From Apostichopus japonicus (taxonomy: Eukaryota; Echinodermata; Holothuroidea; Aspidochirotida; Stichopodidae), in NCBI RefSeq assembly GCF_037975245.1, contig NC_092562.1, positions 16,738,021-16,783,020 of the forward strand: a stretch of DNA of 45,000 bases. Reading direction: 5' to 3'. The notes under the pieces are model-generated. The model was not told the DNA's origin, searched no databases, and saw nothing but the letters and a program-made list of their open reading frames with translations. Positions 1 through 23,213 of this stretch are shown here, in pieces (position 1 is the stretch's first letter; each line of letters starts with the position of its first letter). Position numbers and translations under genes: made by a program.

Positions 1-158
1 TCACTTTAATCGATATTATTTCACCACATTCTCTTAAAATGGTCATCTGCATTGTTTACTTTATCAGTTAGAATCAAGGAAACCTTAGCTACTTTCCAAA
101 TTCAACTGCTAACGATGCTTACATTGAGAAGGCCAACTAGGAGATACATTAGTTGGTT
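1..158. other. Left-edge sequence, no gene recognised
   Basis: AT-rich sequence lying before the start of the duplicated segment. I see no coding exon or repeat boundary here. Similarity to the second copy of the duplication begins at about 159. Confidence 0.4.
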
Positions 159-529
159 TCACTTTGCCTTTATTTAGTGATACTAGTGATGTTTGGCTGC
201 ATCTACGGAGATTATTACACAAAAAGTGTTAAAATGGTACTTTAATTAGTTTCTTCACTTACAAATATCGCTATTAAGATTTGGTTTTGACCAAGAGATG
301 CGGATATCCCCAGTATTTTTTTTTAGCAATGAACTCCATTCACTGGGCGTATGTATGAAGGTTTGGGGGGGGGGCGGGGTGGGGGTGCACAGAGGAGGGA
401 CACGGAGGAGGGTAAGCAACCGAACTATGGCTATGATTATTACTTTGGTAAGAACGATAAATGTTTGTCGATTATTTACTCATGTAATATATATAAATGC
501 AGTCCATTAATATGGAGTGTTAGCGTAGA

Positions 530-766
530 GTGTTAGCTCAGTGGTTAACGCCGGTGCCTTCCAATCATAAGGTGCCCGGTTCGAGTCACTCCAAGATTAA
601 TGCATGTCGTCCAGTTAAAGAGTTGTTGACAATTCATAATCATGGACGTTAAATATGAATGTAAGAGACTGACTTCGGTCAGCTTGCGGCTTTGATAAGC
701 CAATGAGGGGGGCTTCTTCGCGAGTTCCTCCTTGCAGGAGGATCTAAAATACATACATACGTACAC
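530..766 (+). repeat. tRNA-derived SINE, copy A
   Basis: The head carries a Pol III A box (TAGCTCAGTGGTTAACG, about 534-550) and a B box (GGTTCGAGTCA, about 578-588) at tRNA-like spacing. A unique body follows, then a 3' tail of GAGGATCTAAAATACATAC and further CATA repeats. Near-identical copies lie at 3612 and 20746, and partial copies at about 18700-18880. In this copy the first bases are preceded by a short tandem duplication of GAGTGTTAGC. Confidence 0.85.
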
Positions 767-901
767 ACAATATGGTGGTGGTGGCCGTTGTCATGGTGGT
801 AGTGGTGCGTATGTCCAGGGGCGAGGAGGGGGCTATCTGTAACCAAATGTGTTCACCGCGACATTAAGCCCCTTTAATGTTCCTCTCCTTTCTCTTGGCA
901 G

Positions 902-1164
902 GATTTTATCTCACCAGTGTCGCCCTCAGCCACTGTCGTGAAGTACATCTTTTCGGTTTCTGGCCGTTCTCGCAGACAATCGATTCCGACAGTTTACGTA
1001 AAACCGCTTATCACTATTTCGATGACCTGGTCTATGACTTTAAAGCAAATAAGCTCTCTCATAAGATGGACATGGAATTTTCGTTTTTGATACAGCTTCA
1101 TTTACTCGGCATTATCAAGTTGCACGTGGATGATTGCAAACCTTCGCGCCAGAATGTAGAGTAA
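902..1164 (+). CDS. Terminal exon of an alpha-2,8-sialyltransferase, copy A
   Basis: A 263-bp exon after a TCTCTTGGCAG acceptor, starting in phase 1 and ending in TAA, exactly like the terminal exon of the complete gene at 21122-21384. It encodes the end of sialylmotif S (Cys, then LFGFWPF), motif III (HYFD) and motif VS (HKMDME, fitting HxxxxE), plus the C-terminal Cys that pairs with motif L in this family. No disabling change is visible. Exons 1-6 of this copy are not in the window. By the roughly 20.2-kb duplication offset they should begin about 11-12 kb left of position 1. It is therefore either the 3' end of an upstream paralogue or an orphan exon. The methionine at 877 lies in the intron and is not a start. 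Confidence 0.8.
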
Positions 1165-1414
1165 ATACTGTACCGTCGTTAATGTACGAGTGGGATATCA
1201 CGACACACGTAATTCAAAAGGAATGAGAATTCACTTCTTTTCATTAGCTGTCCTAGGATGGGTGACTATTTAAAGTTTAAAGTGAATTTCACTCTTGCAA
1301 AGGAGTGACGTCATACCAATTTATTATTAAAACTAGTGACATTTTGTTTCTCACTCTACGAAAGCTGAAATTCAACTAAAAAATAAATAAATAAAAAAAA
1401 AACATTGAATTTGA

Positions 1415-1750
1415 CGAGGATCATACCTGCGTGACTTCACCCTTTGAAGGAGGTTGCAGGTTGGAATCCTGGCCAGATCATTACGTTGTGTCCTTGGTCA
1501 AGGTACTTTATCCCCATTGCCTCTCTTCACCCAGGTGTATAAATGGGGACCTGCGAAATAAGCTGTCAGTTGGGCGCTGTTTAGCTGCTGCCATGTGAAG
1601 GTATTGTCTCTATAACTTTGATAGGGTATCGTTGACTAGAGTAATATTGTGATACACCTTGAACATCGTTATCGGTGAATATGTCTGCCCTTTATAAATC
1701 CTCAATATTATCATTATTATTATTATTGTTATTATTTATATTATTAATGT
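1415..1750 (+). repeat. SINE-like repeat with (ATT)n tail, copy A
   Basis: The repeat has a B-box-like GGTTGGAATCCTGG, then the conserved core TGTCCTTGGTCAAGGTACTT and CACCCAGGTGTATAAATGGGG, and ends in an (ATT)n run near 1710-1745. Core sequences of this form recur in SINEs of many invertebrates and resemble the widely shared Nin-type central domain; that assignment is from memory. Other copies are at 21594-21920, truncated at 4494-4650, and diverged at 33183-33390. Confidence 0.65.
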
Positions 1751-2100
1751 TCTCAATTTACAGGTTTCAAACTGAGACTGAGCCATAAGAGCTAATTAAG
1801 GGCAAACTCACGTCTGAACAACTGAGGGTTTTCTGTTTCTTTCTTTTCTTTTCATTTCTACTGAGGTTTCTTTCAAATAAATTGCTTTCGAGCTGACCCA
1901 CCCGTCGAAAGATCTAGTTGAGGGCGTACTTACCAAGAAGCCGTTAGAGTTCCTTTCTCTATAAAAGAACTAGACTAACAGCCGTATAGTCCCTTCTCTC
2001 ATAGTGTAGTGTACTTTCCAACCACGTCGTAAACGAAGTCAATCGAGGGCGTAAATAGTTTTACTAAACAGACGTGTAGCTATACTCCTATGCGTCTCAT

Positions 2101-3193
2101 GAGTATGAGACGCTGAGACTGTTTATTATATATGTCAATGACATCTGCCACGTATCAGAAATCGCAAACATTACGTTATTTGCCGACGACACAAATATTT
2201 TTTTCGAATCAAAAGAAAATGAAAATTTATTTCATATTAAAGTGTCTTCTGAATTGAATAAATTTAACGACTGGTTTGCCTCTAATAAGCTATCGCTTAA
2301 CATTGGCAAAACGAATTATATCGTTTTTAATACATCCCGAAATTTTAGCTGGGATAAAGATATTTTTATGGGAGGTAAAATTCTCAAAGAGGTATTTTCT
2401 AATAAATTCTTAGGTGTACATATTGATCATAAACTTTCATGGGGTGATCATATTTCCATAGTATGCAAGAAAGTTGCAAAGAATATAGGAATATTATCGA
2501 AATTGAAACACTACCTGCCACAACACATATTAAAGACACTTTATCAAACTTTAGTGGTCCCACATCTTTCTTATTGCTCGATAATTTGGTCTGGCACACG
2601 TGATACTAATCTTAAGCCACTTATTATATTACAAAAGAAAGCTGTCCGCCACATATCACATGCTGCACCACGTGATCACACCAACCTTCTATTCAAGGAT
2701 CTGAATGTATTGAAAATTAATGACATAATACGTGTAAATCTTGCCACCTTCACTTATAAGGCTTGGAATGGACTCCTACCTAATGCATTTCATAATTATT
2801 TAATCAGTAATTCGGATATACATCACCACAACACAAGACATGCAAATCATGCGCATTATCACAACACGAATACCTCAACAGGAATGTTAAGCCTCAGAAA
2901 TCGAGCAATAAAAACCTGGAATTCTATTACTGACATTATTAAAAATAAATTATCGTGTAGGACATTTAGAAAATGTTATATTAAAGAAATAATTGCATCA
3001 TATTAATTAAAATATCATATAATTGATTTATTGTCGAAACGCTTAATTTGATCTTTAATTTTTTTCTTCTCTTTTCTTTCTTCAGGGAGTCTTCTACATT
3101 GATAAGCTAGTGTATGCTTTATAGAAGACTTCCTTTCATCTTGTATATTTGCACGTGAAAAAACAAAATAAATCAAATCAAATCAAATCAAAT
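2101..3193 (+). mobile_element. 5'-truncated LINE (CR1/L2-superfamily-like) 3' fragment
   Basis: An open frame runs from about 2119 to 3006 (about 295 codons). It begins just upstream of the reverse transcriptase catalytic FADD box (2179-2190) and continues through the thumb and C-terminal regions. Typical landmarks are FLGVHIDHKLSW, LVVPHLSYCSIIW, LQKKAVRHISHA and a final WNSI. A short 3' UTR follows, ending in a (AATCA)n tail. Block C shows the empty site at about 22505: CGTCTCAT joins GATACATG directly. A 4-bp ATGA is shared by both junctions. Without the endonuclease and most of the polymerase it is not autonomous, but the remaining frame is undamaged, so the insertion is young. Clade assignment is tentative. 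Confidence 0.85.
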
Positions 3194-3436
3194 GATACAT
3201 GAAGTTTATAAAGCTTTTATATAAATACTAAAGCTACGCCTTGCAATAAAACACATAAGTCGTGTATGTTTAGTATTTCAGTTTTAAATGTTATTCTTTG
3301 GTCACTTTGACCTGCATGGGCTTTCTTACAAGTGAAAAACCGCGAAAGTCTTTCATATCGTCTGTTACGGTGCATATATATTTTCATTTCATACATTTCA
3401 TGTTCTTCTGCTTGAGTTAATGGATAAAAATAGATC

Positions 3437-3622
3437 AAAATGATAAAGATTGACTTTCCGCTAATACCATCAAAAAAATTATGCCTTCTTGGAAGAATAT
3501 TAAATTACATAACAATCTTAGAGTTATAGTGAATTAAAAAATATTGATACATGAAGCTCGTCCGTCGAGGTAACTTGGCAAAATGAATTACAACCTTCGA
3601 AATGAGTTTGAGTGTTAGCTCA
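3437..3622 (+). repeat. Left arm of a perfect 186-bp inverted repeat
   Basis: This stretch is the exact reverse complement of 4651-4836. It consists of flanking block-A sequence plus the first 11 bases of the inserted SINE. The spacer between the arms (3623-4650) is the nested SINE-exon unit. Confidence 0.9.
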
Positions 3623-3857
3623 GTGGTTAACGCCGGTGCCTTCCAATCATAAGGTGCCCGGTTCGAGTCACTCCAAGATTAATGCATGTCGTCCAGTTAA
3701 AGAGTTGTTGACAATTCATAATCATGGACGTTAAATATGAATGTAAGAGACTGACTTCGGTCAGCTTGCGGCTTTGATAAGCCAATGAGGGGGGCTTCTT
3801 CGCGAGTTCCTGCTTGCAGGAGGATCTAAAATACATACATACATACATACATACAAT
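3612..3857 (+). repeat. tRNA-derived SINE, copy B
   Basis: Same family as the SINE at 530-766, with A and B boxes intact and a longer CATA tail. Its first base is the left boundary of the nested insertion. Confidence 0.85.
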
Positions 3858-3988
3858 ATGGTGGTGGTGGCCGTTGTCATGGTGGTAGTGGTGCGTATGT
3901 CCAGGGGCGGGGAGGGGGCTATCTGTAACCAAATGTGTTCACCGCGACATCAAGCCACTATTAATGTTCCTCTCCTTTCTCTTGGCAG

Positions 3989-4251
3989 GATTTTATCTCA
4001 CCAGTGTCGCCCTCAGCCACTGTCGTGAAGTACATCTTTTCGGTTTCTGGCCGTTCTCGCAGACAATCGATTCCGACAGTTTACGTAAAACCGCATATCA
4101 CTATTTCGATGACCTGGTCTATGACTTTAAAGCAAATAAGCTCTCTCATCAGATGGATATGGAATTTTCGTTTTTGATACAGCTTCATTTACTCGGCATT
4201 ATCAAGTTGCACGTGGATGATTGCAAACCTTCGCGCCAGAATGTAGAGTAA
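3989..4251 (+). CDS. Terminal exon of an alpha-2,8-sialyltransferase, copy B
   Basis: A 263-bp exon with acceptor, phase and TAA stop as in copy A. It differs from A at about three positions, only one changing the protein (HKMDME becomes HQMDME in motif VS; the His and Glu are kept). The FGFWPF and HYFD signatures are intact. It lies inside an insertion with its own target duplication, so it is a recent derivative of copy A. It is a spare terminal exon that could be spliced only if a transcript runs in from an upstream ST8Sia copy; otherwise it is a passenger. No other ST8Sia exon accompanies it. Confidence 0.75.
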
Positions 4252-4650
4252 ATACTATACCGTCGTTAATGTACGAGTGGGATATCACGACACACGTAAT
4301 TCAAAAGGAATGATAATTCACTTCTTTTCATGAGTTGTCCTAGGATGGGTGACTATTTAAAGTTTAGAGTGAATTTCACTCTTACAAAGGAGTGACGTCA
4401 TACCAATTTATTATTAAAACTAGTGACATTTTGTTTCTCACTCTACGAAAGCTGAAATTCAACTAAAAAATTAAAAAAAAAACATTGAATTTGACGAGGA
4501 TCATACCTGCGTGACTTCACCCGTTGAAGGAGGTTGCAGGTTGGAATCCTGGCCAGATCATTACGTTGTGTCCTTGGTCAAGGTACTTTATCCCCATTGC
4601 CTCTCTTCACCCAGGTGTACAAATGGGGACCTGCGAAATAAGCTGTCAGT

Positions 4651-4836
4651 TGAGCTAACACTCAAACTCATTTCGAAGGTTGTAATTCATTTTGCCAAGT
4701 TACCTCGACGGACGAGCTTCATGTATCAATATTTTTTAATTCACTATAACTCTAAGATTGTTATGTAATTTAATATTCTTCCAAGAAGGCATAATTTTTT
4801 TGATGGTATTAGCGGAAAGTCAATCTTTATCATTTT
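4651..4836 (-). repeat. Right arm of the perfect 186-bp inverted repeat
   Basis: Exact reverse complement of 3437-3622. The arms enclose 1028 bp. The absence of mismatches implies recent origin or gene conversion between the arms. Confidence 0.9.
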
Positions 4837-5130
4837 CATGAGTTTGAAACAATGATCATGCATGACTTACATGTTATAAACGAAATAGTAACATTGTTTT
4901 GCTTTATTCAATTTGCTCAGGCGAAATATAGTGGATTAATTTATTTTGCGATTTTCTGTCGTAAGTACCGACATGTATGGTGACGTCTTTAACAGAGTCA
5001 TTTACGTTTATGTATATATAAATCAATGGATTTCTTCCTCTGGAAATGTTTGACCTAGATATGATTTCATTGTATTATTTATTTGTCCTTGTTTAAAATC
5101 GTAAGTTAAACTTTATCAGAGAATAAGATT

Positions 5131-5530
5131 CAAACTTATGATTATTTCTTGTTATCGGATATGTAACCACATATTGTATTTTGCATAAAACCCCAGAATC
5201 ATTGGATCATTGAAGTATTTACAGTAAAAGTTATTTCAGTTTTATTGCTCAGTAAATTTGGACAATGATTCATTTTCATTGCACTGTTTTCTTCGTCATA
5301 TTCAAGATGTTGGATCAGAAACGTGTGTGTTTGATCGTCAAGGCTTGGGCTTTCACCAATACACGAATTGAAGATCGCGATATGTTATATTGTGTAATAT
5401 GGGTTTTCATGTCAAAGACATATCAATAACGTTTGCTTTGAGAGTATTCACGATTTCACACAAGAACCCATCATATGGGGAGTCATGGGATATCGGTCAT
5501 ATAAACAAGAGATCATTCTACATTCTAATC
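5131..5530. other. Unannotated spacer
   Basis: AT-rich sequence after the end of block A. I see no coding exon, RNA gene or clear element here. Confidence 0.4.
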
Positions 5531-5765
5531 CAGGGGCGGATCCAGAGACGGTGGATGTGGGTATGTGCACCCCTCTCGCTATTCAATTTCCAAAATTAAA
5601 AGTCATTATTGGCCTTGCCTGTATACCTCCTATATAGTAGACCCAATTGAAGCCTACATTTACCTCAGACTTCACCATTTCGAATGTCCCCTACATAGGA
5701 GTCTGCTTCAAACGACCACAGGGCCACAGCCCCTTCTTCTTAAATTCCTCGATCCGCCCATGCCA
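5531..5765. mobile_element. Short hAT-like MITE candidate
   Basis: The ends are imperfect terminal inverted repeats: CAGGGGCGGATCCAG at about 5533 and CTCGATCCGCCCATG near 5750-5763. The CAGGGGCGGA terminus is a common hAT end. No convincing 8-bp target duplication is visible, so the boundaries are approximate. Confidence 0.4.
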
Positions 5766-6199
5766 GGTTTTAAAATTCTCACAAGATCTCGTTCTATATA
5801 TTCACTGTACGATCAGTCTCATCATATAATACTACGCATTCTCATCAGAGTATAGGGGAAAACTATGAAAACCTTGTCTTCCCAAATAAACTTTGACAAA
5901 TTTGACAATGGTGTGCCGTAAGTCCTGAAATCGTCGTATGTCGAATTAAATTGACATATGCAAGTTTATCGTGCTCTGATAGGATGAAATCGACGCCTAG
6001 TGTGCCATAAGTCCTGAAATCGACACATCAGGAATTCGTTGGTTTCTCGTACTCTCATTGGACTGACGACCAGTGTCACATGATTTTTTCTACCGCTCTG
6101 ATTGGAAGAAATCGACATTAAATTGATAAATTTCAGCTTCTCGTGCTCTAATTGGACGATCATTCACATGCCATTTTCTAATGATCTGATTGGAATTCC

Positions 6200-6512
6200 A
6201 AGGACGTAGGCTTGAAGCTGAAAGTAAAGCTCGCAAACGCTATGATTCGGAGTGTTGTTCTCTACAATTGTGAAAGCTGGACTTTGGGAAAGACCGTGGA
6301 GGAGAAGGCAATTGAGGTTTTTGAGCTGTGACTTTGGAAAAGGAATGCTGTAAGAAGTGAGGAAGATGAAAGAATGATCACTGGAAGAGAAGAGGCAACA
6401 GCTTAGTTTTGGCAACGATTGAGGGAGAAGTATGCGCAAGAGGAAGACGAGGAAGAAGACAGAAAGGTTGGCTTGATAACATCAAAGAATGGAGAGGAGG
6501 TTTGGTAGAAGG
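6200..6512 (+). pseudogene. Decayed LINE reverse transcriptase C-terminal fragment
   Basis: Conceptual translation gives RSVVLYNCESWTLG near 6240-6290, and in a shifted frame RGRRGRRQKGWLDNIKEW near 6430-6495. This is the usual C-terminal pattern of many non-LTR elements (YGCESWTL, then RGRPRRRW..DI..W). There are in-frame stops and at least one frameshift. It sits in a stretch of about 620 bp (about 5885-6512) absent from the paralogous segment at 28600-28618, so it inserted after, or was lost after, the duplication. Confidence 0.6.
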
Positions 6513-7410
6513 GAGTAAGGCAGCTTTTTAGAGAAATGTCTATGTCCCTTATAATAGGGCTAGGGCAAATTGAACTGATAGGACGATCTTTTACATGTCA
6601 TTTTGTAGTGCTCTGATTGGAAGAAATTTAATTCGATGTATGTCAATATCAGGCAACACGTGGCGCAACATAGGCGTCAGCTTAAGCTGAATGGAAATGG
6701 GTATATATCAATTCAGACACCCGGAACAACTCTAGAAGCAGCTGTTACTATGTAAGTTGTGACGTCATGTCTTTGGCCACGCCCATACATCAGCATAACA
6801 TCTACTTTTAGTGTGTGGTAGGTGCACGAGTGTCTGAAAAGATAAGTTAAATTTGAATTAGATAACTGAGAAAGTATCTTGATTAGATAAACATATAAAA
6901 TATTAGCCAATACAATTTTCGTAGTAGATACATTACCAAGGCCATGTAGAAAGGGACTTCATAAGAAGCGGTAGGCTGACCTACCTGATGTGTTCAGAGG
7001 ACAAGTTCACCCCTCCCCCTTCGTATCTTGTTTTATAATTAAAAATGCATTTTTGTTAAGAAATTGAGAAACAAAAATTGAATTATGGCATTTCATTGAC
7101 ATACCGTGCAGAAAATACATGTGTTCCATTCCATCTAGAAGCTGTCAGTTCATTTTGTGGATTGATTCCTCAAATCAAAATCACACAATTGCTGGCATGC
7201 ACTTCCTCTCGAAGATTCTGCTCCCCTCTCCCCCTCTCGCCTTTTCTTCAACCCTTCATATTGAACTTACCTCAACTTATTTCATTCGCCGCTACTGATC
7301 TTCAATAGATATCAGCACCCGATAGGTGAAATGATGACCTTCAATAAGATCAATGCATTACCTCACTTGCAAGACTCAGATGACTCATATTTGATATAGT
7401 GTTTGTATGC
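6513..7410. repeat. Duplicated segment A2
   Basis: Direct duplicate of 28618-29612, starting at GAGTAAGGCAGCT and ending at GTTTGTATGC in both copies. It contains no recognisable exon. It lies at nearly the same offset as the block A/block C pair, which ties both pairs to one tandem duplication with differing later insertions. Confidence 0.85.
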
Positions 7411-7433
7411 TAAACATATAATACTAAATATCA

Positions 7434-7828
7434 TATGGCCTCAGTGGCGGAGCGTCCATATAGTCAGGGGCGGATGCCCCCCTGACGGACTCAAATGTAC
7501 TGCTGGCGCCCTTTGCAGACTTTACCACTTTTTACTTATTCGCGATTATTGATTTTTTTTATTGGGCTCTCATCTACCTATTGACATTTGTCACATTTTG
7601 TTGGTGTATTTTTCTTACACCTATTTATTATTCGTTGATCTGCAAATTAGCAAGGCCCGGAAAGGGTCATTTCCGGCGATCTAGGGAGTATCTTTACTCA
7701 AAAATATTAAGTACGCTCCGCGCCAACCTGTGGTGGCGCTCCACTTAGATAATGCCGAAAGCGCCCCTACAGACCATTCTCGACCCCCCCCCCCGACCAA
7801 TACCCCTAGCTCGGCCACTGTATGGCCT
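7434..7828. mobile_element. hAT-type MITE with 8-bp target duplication
   Basis: The element spans 7442-7820 (379 bp). Terminal inverted repeats are CAGTGGCGGAGC on the left and GCTCGGCCACTG on the right (one mismatch). The 8-bp duplication TATGGCCT occurs at 7434-7441 and 7821-7828, the hallmark of hAT transposition. There is no transposase frame, so it moved in trans. It lies just after the end of duplicated segment A2. Confidence 0.8.
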
Positions 7829-8188
7829 ACCTTATGCCATGGATGATGTATGTACGTGTCGAATACACTCACTGCCTAGCTTTTGTCAAGGTCTGTACCT
7901 TGAAACGTGTTGAACATTTTCGCCGAACACGTAGTCAAACAAATACAGTAAATACCCAATCCTTTGCCCACACTTGCAATCATTAAACTGGTATTTGAAA
8001 TAATTTTTTTTTACGACAGTTAAGTTTAGTTATGTCAGTAAACACATGTACTGCGAATGGGAACCAGTGCATCCTTACTACGTAACTTCATTATCATTGA
8101 CATAACGCGTTCGCGGTTAACCTACTTGACATGTTACCAATTCGGCTGAGGGTTTGCAACTAAACTCAACCGTACATCGCGACTGTTT

Positions 8189-8462
8189 TCTATAGAAAAA
8201 GCTGGGATTTCTATTTATACCGTTTTGCCATCGACACTTTTATTTCCCATCTTTTATCATTCAGACTTTTTAGTCTCTTCTACCTCTTACTCTGATAATT
8301 AATGAACTTTTTACTTTGTGTTGTCTATAGAAATAGCTGAGATTGTTATTTATATCGTGTTGTCATAGACACTTTTTATTTCGCGTCTGTTGTCATCTAG
8401 ACTTGTTAGTCTCTTCTCTCTCTTACTCTTATAATAAACGAACTTTGTACTTTGTATTATTT
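8189..8462. repeat. 135-bp tandem duplication upstream of the ST8Sia start
   Basis: Two diverged copies, 8189-8323 and 8324-8462, each starting TCTATAGAAA(A/T)AGCTG(G/A)GAT and running through GTCTCTTCT..CTCTTACTCT to GAACTTT..ACTTTGT. The second copy ends about 110 bp before the ATG at 8572, so the repeat covers the likely promoter or 5' UTR. No clear TATA box was assigned. Confidence 0.75.
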
Positions 8463-8571
8463 GAACGCACACAAATGCTAATAGAACTCACTATCATAGA
8501 TACCATTTGGAGGTTCCGTCCTGATAATGGGATTTCATATTTTCGAGCGAGAGAGATTATGTAAAAACAAA

Positions 8572-21384
<12,813 letters not shown>

Positions 21385-21593
21385 ATACTGTACCTGTAAT
21401 TCAAAAGGAATGAGAATTCACTTCTTTTCATGAGCTGTCCTAGGATGGGTGACTATATAAAGTTTAGAGTGAATTTCACTCTTTCAAAGGAGTGACGTTA
21501 TACCAATTTATTATTAAAACTAGTGACATTTTGTTTCTCACTCTACGAAAGCTGATATTGATAAAAATAAAATAAAAAATAAAAAATTGAATT

Positions 21594-21920
21594 TGACCAG
21601 GATCATACCTGCGTGACTTCACCCTTTTGAAGGAGGTTGTAGGTTGGAATCCTGGCCAGATCATTACGTTGTGTCCTTGGTCAAGGTACTTTATCTCCAT
21701 TGCCTCTCTTCACCCAGGTGTATAAATGGGGACCTGCGAAATAAGCTGTCAGTTGGGCGCTGTTTAGCTGCTGCCATGTGAAGGTATTGTCTCTTTCGTT
21801 GTAATATTGTGGTATACCTTAAACACCGTTATCGGTGAATATGTCTTCCCTTTATAAATCCTCAACATTATTATTATTGTTGTTATTATTATTATTGTTA
21901 TTATTATTATTATTATTAAT
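21594..21920 (+). repeat. SINE-like repeat with (ATT)n tail, copy C
   Basis: Equivalent of 1415-1750, with the same GTCCTTGGTCAAGGTACTTT core and a longer ATT/GTT tail at about 21866-21918. It lies 210 bp after the ST8Sia stop codon and so probably in its 3' UTR or flank. Confidence 0.65.
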
Positions 21921-22119
21921 GTTCTCAATTTACAGGTTTCAAACTGAGACTGAGCCATAAGAGCTAATTAAGGGCAAACACACATCTGAACAACTGAGGT
22001 TTTTTTTTTCTTTTCTTTTCATTTCTACTGAGGTTTCTTTCAACTAAATTGTTTTCGAGCTGACCCACCGTCGAAAGATCTAGTTGAGGGCGTACTTACC
22101 AAGAAGCCGTTAGAGTTCC

Positions 22120-22359
22120 TTAAGCCCGGGTCACATCTGCGCGATTCAACACGCGATTCAACTCGCAACTAAAATCACGCGAATCAGAAAAGTTGCTTCA
22201 AAGAAGTTGCGCTGATTAGGACATTGCTCTATTGCAAATCGACGGCGCAACTTTTATTGCGCAACAAGTTGATACCCGTGTCTAACTACGCGATTCAACC
22301 TTCAATTGTATTGCGAGTTGAATCGCGTGTTGAATCGCGCAGATGTGACCCGGGCTTAA
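22120..22359. mobile_element. TTAA-flanked MITE with 45-bp perfect inverted repeats
   Basis: Element 22124-22355 (232 bp) is flanked by TTAA on both sides (22120-22123 and 22356-22359). Its first 45 bases are the exact reverse complement of its last 45, starting GCCCGGGTCACATCTGCGCG. The paralogous site in block A (about 1952, GAGTTCCTTTCTCTATA) lacks it. TTAA duplication points to the piggyBac group, but the superfamily is not proven by the terminus alone. Confidence 0.85.
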
Positions 22360-23213
22360 CTCTATACGGGAACTAGACTAACAGCCGTATAGTCCCTTCT
22401 CTCATAGTGTAGTGTACTTTCCAAAGACGTAGTGTAAACGAAGTCAATAGAGGGCGTAAATAGTTTTACTAAACAGACGTGTAGCTATACTCCTATGCGT
22501 CTCATGATACATGAAGTTTATAAAGCTTTTATATAAATACTAAAGCTACGCCTTGCAATAAAACAAATAAGTCGTGTATGTTTAGTATATTAGTTTTAAA
22601 TGTTATTCTTTGGTCACTTTTACCTGCATGGGCTTTCTTACAAGTGAAAAAACCCCGCGAAAGTCTTTCAAATCGTCTGTTAATATATGTGCATATATAT
22701 TTTCACTTCATACATTTCATATTCTTCTGCTTGAGTTAATGGATAAAAATAGATCAAAATGATAAAGATTGACATTCCGCTAATAGCATCAATACAATTA
22801 TGCCTTATTGGAAGAATATTAAATTACATAACAATCTTAGAGTTATAGTGATTTAAAAATTTCGATACTAGAAACTCGTTTGTCGAGGTAACTTGGCAAA
22901 ATGAATTATAACATTCGTAAGGAATTTGAAACAATAATCATGACTTACATGTTATTAAAGAAATAGTAACATTGTTTTGTTTTATTCAATTAGCTCAGGC
23001 GAAATATAGTGGATGAATTTATTTTGTGATTTTCTATCGTAAGTACCGACATCTATGGTGACGTCTTTAACAGAGTCATTTACGTTTATGTATATATAAA
23101 TCAATGGATTTCTTCCTCTGGAAATGTTTGACCTAGATATGATTTCATGGCATTATTTATTTTTCCTTCCTTGTTTAAAATTGTAGCAAGTAACTTTATC
23201 AGAGAATAAGATT

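Larger units (their letters stand above)
3612..4837 (+). mobile_element. Nested insertion: SINE + intron end + ST8Sia exon + partial SINE + inverted flank, with 10-bp target duplication
   Basis: The insertion splits block A, which is continuous in block C. The same 10 bp (ATGAGTTTGA) flank it at 3602-3611 and 4838-4847. Bases 3612-4650 are a near-identical copy of about 530-1580, starting exactly at the SINE 5' end. Bases 4651-4836 are an inverted copy of 3437-3622. The unit looks like a SINE-initiated read-through product that was reinserted, with a fold-back copy of the left flank added at the right junction. The mechanism is inferred; the boundaries are read from the sequence. Confidence 0.8.
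159..5130. repeat. Duplicated block A (copy 1 of the ST8Sia 3' segment)
   Basis: Direct duplicate of 20393-23213. The two copies can be followed almost base by base from about 159/20393 to about 5130/23213. The segment covers a SINE, the end of an intron, the ST8Sia terminal exon, a second SINE and the 3' flank. Copy A is interrupted by a LINE (2101-3193) and by a nested insertion (3612-4837), neither present in copy C. Copy C has a TTAA MITE (22124-22355) that A lacks. Together with the pair 6513-7410/28618-29612 this looks like one large tandem duplication. Confidence 0.9.

Noticed and set aside
530-600. Functional tRNA gene
   Set aside because: A and B boxes are present, but the acceptor and anticodon stems do not close, and the same sequence with an identical 3' body recurs as a SINE.
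545-766. Minus-strand frames with RSSCKEELAKKPPSLAYQSR, also at 3627, 18651 and 20732
   Set aside because: All are translations of the same tRNA-derived SINE.
877-901. Methionine-initiated start of the 95-aa frames at 877, 3964 and 21097
   Set aside because: The ATG and following codons are the polypyrimidine tract and AG of a splice acceptor. Sialyltransferase similarity begins exactly after the AG.
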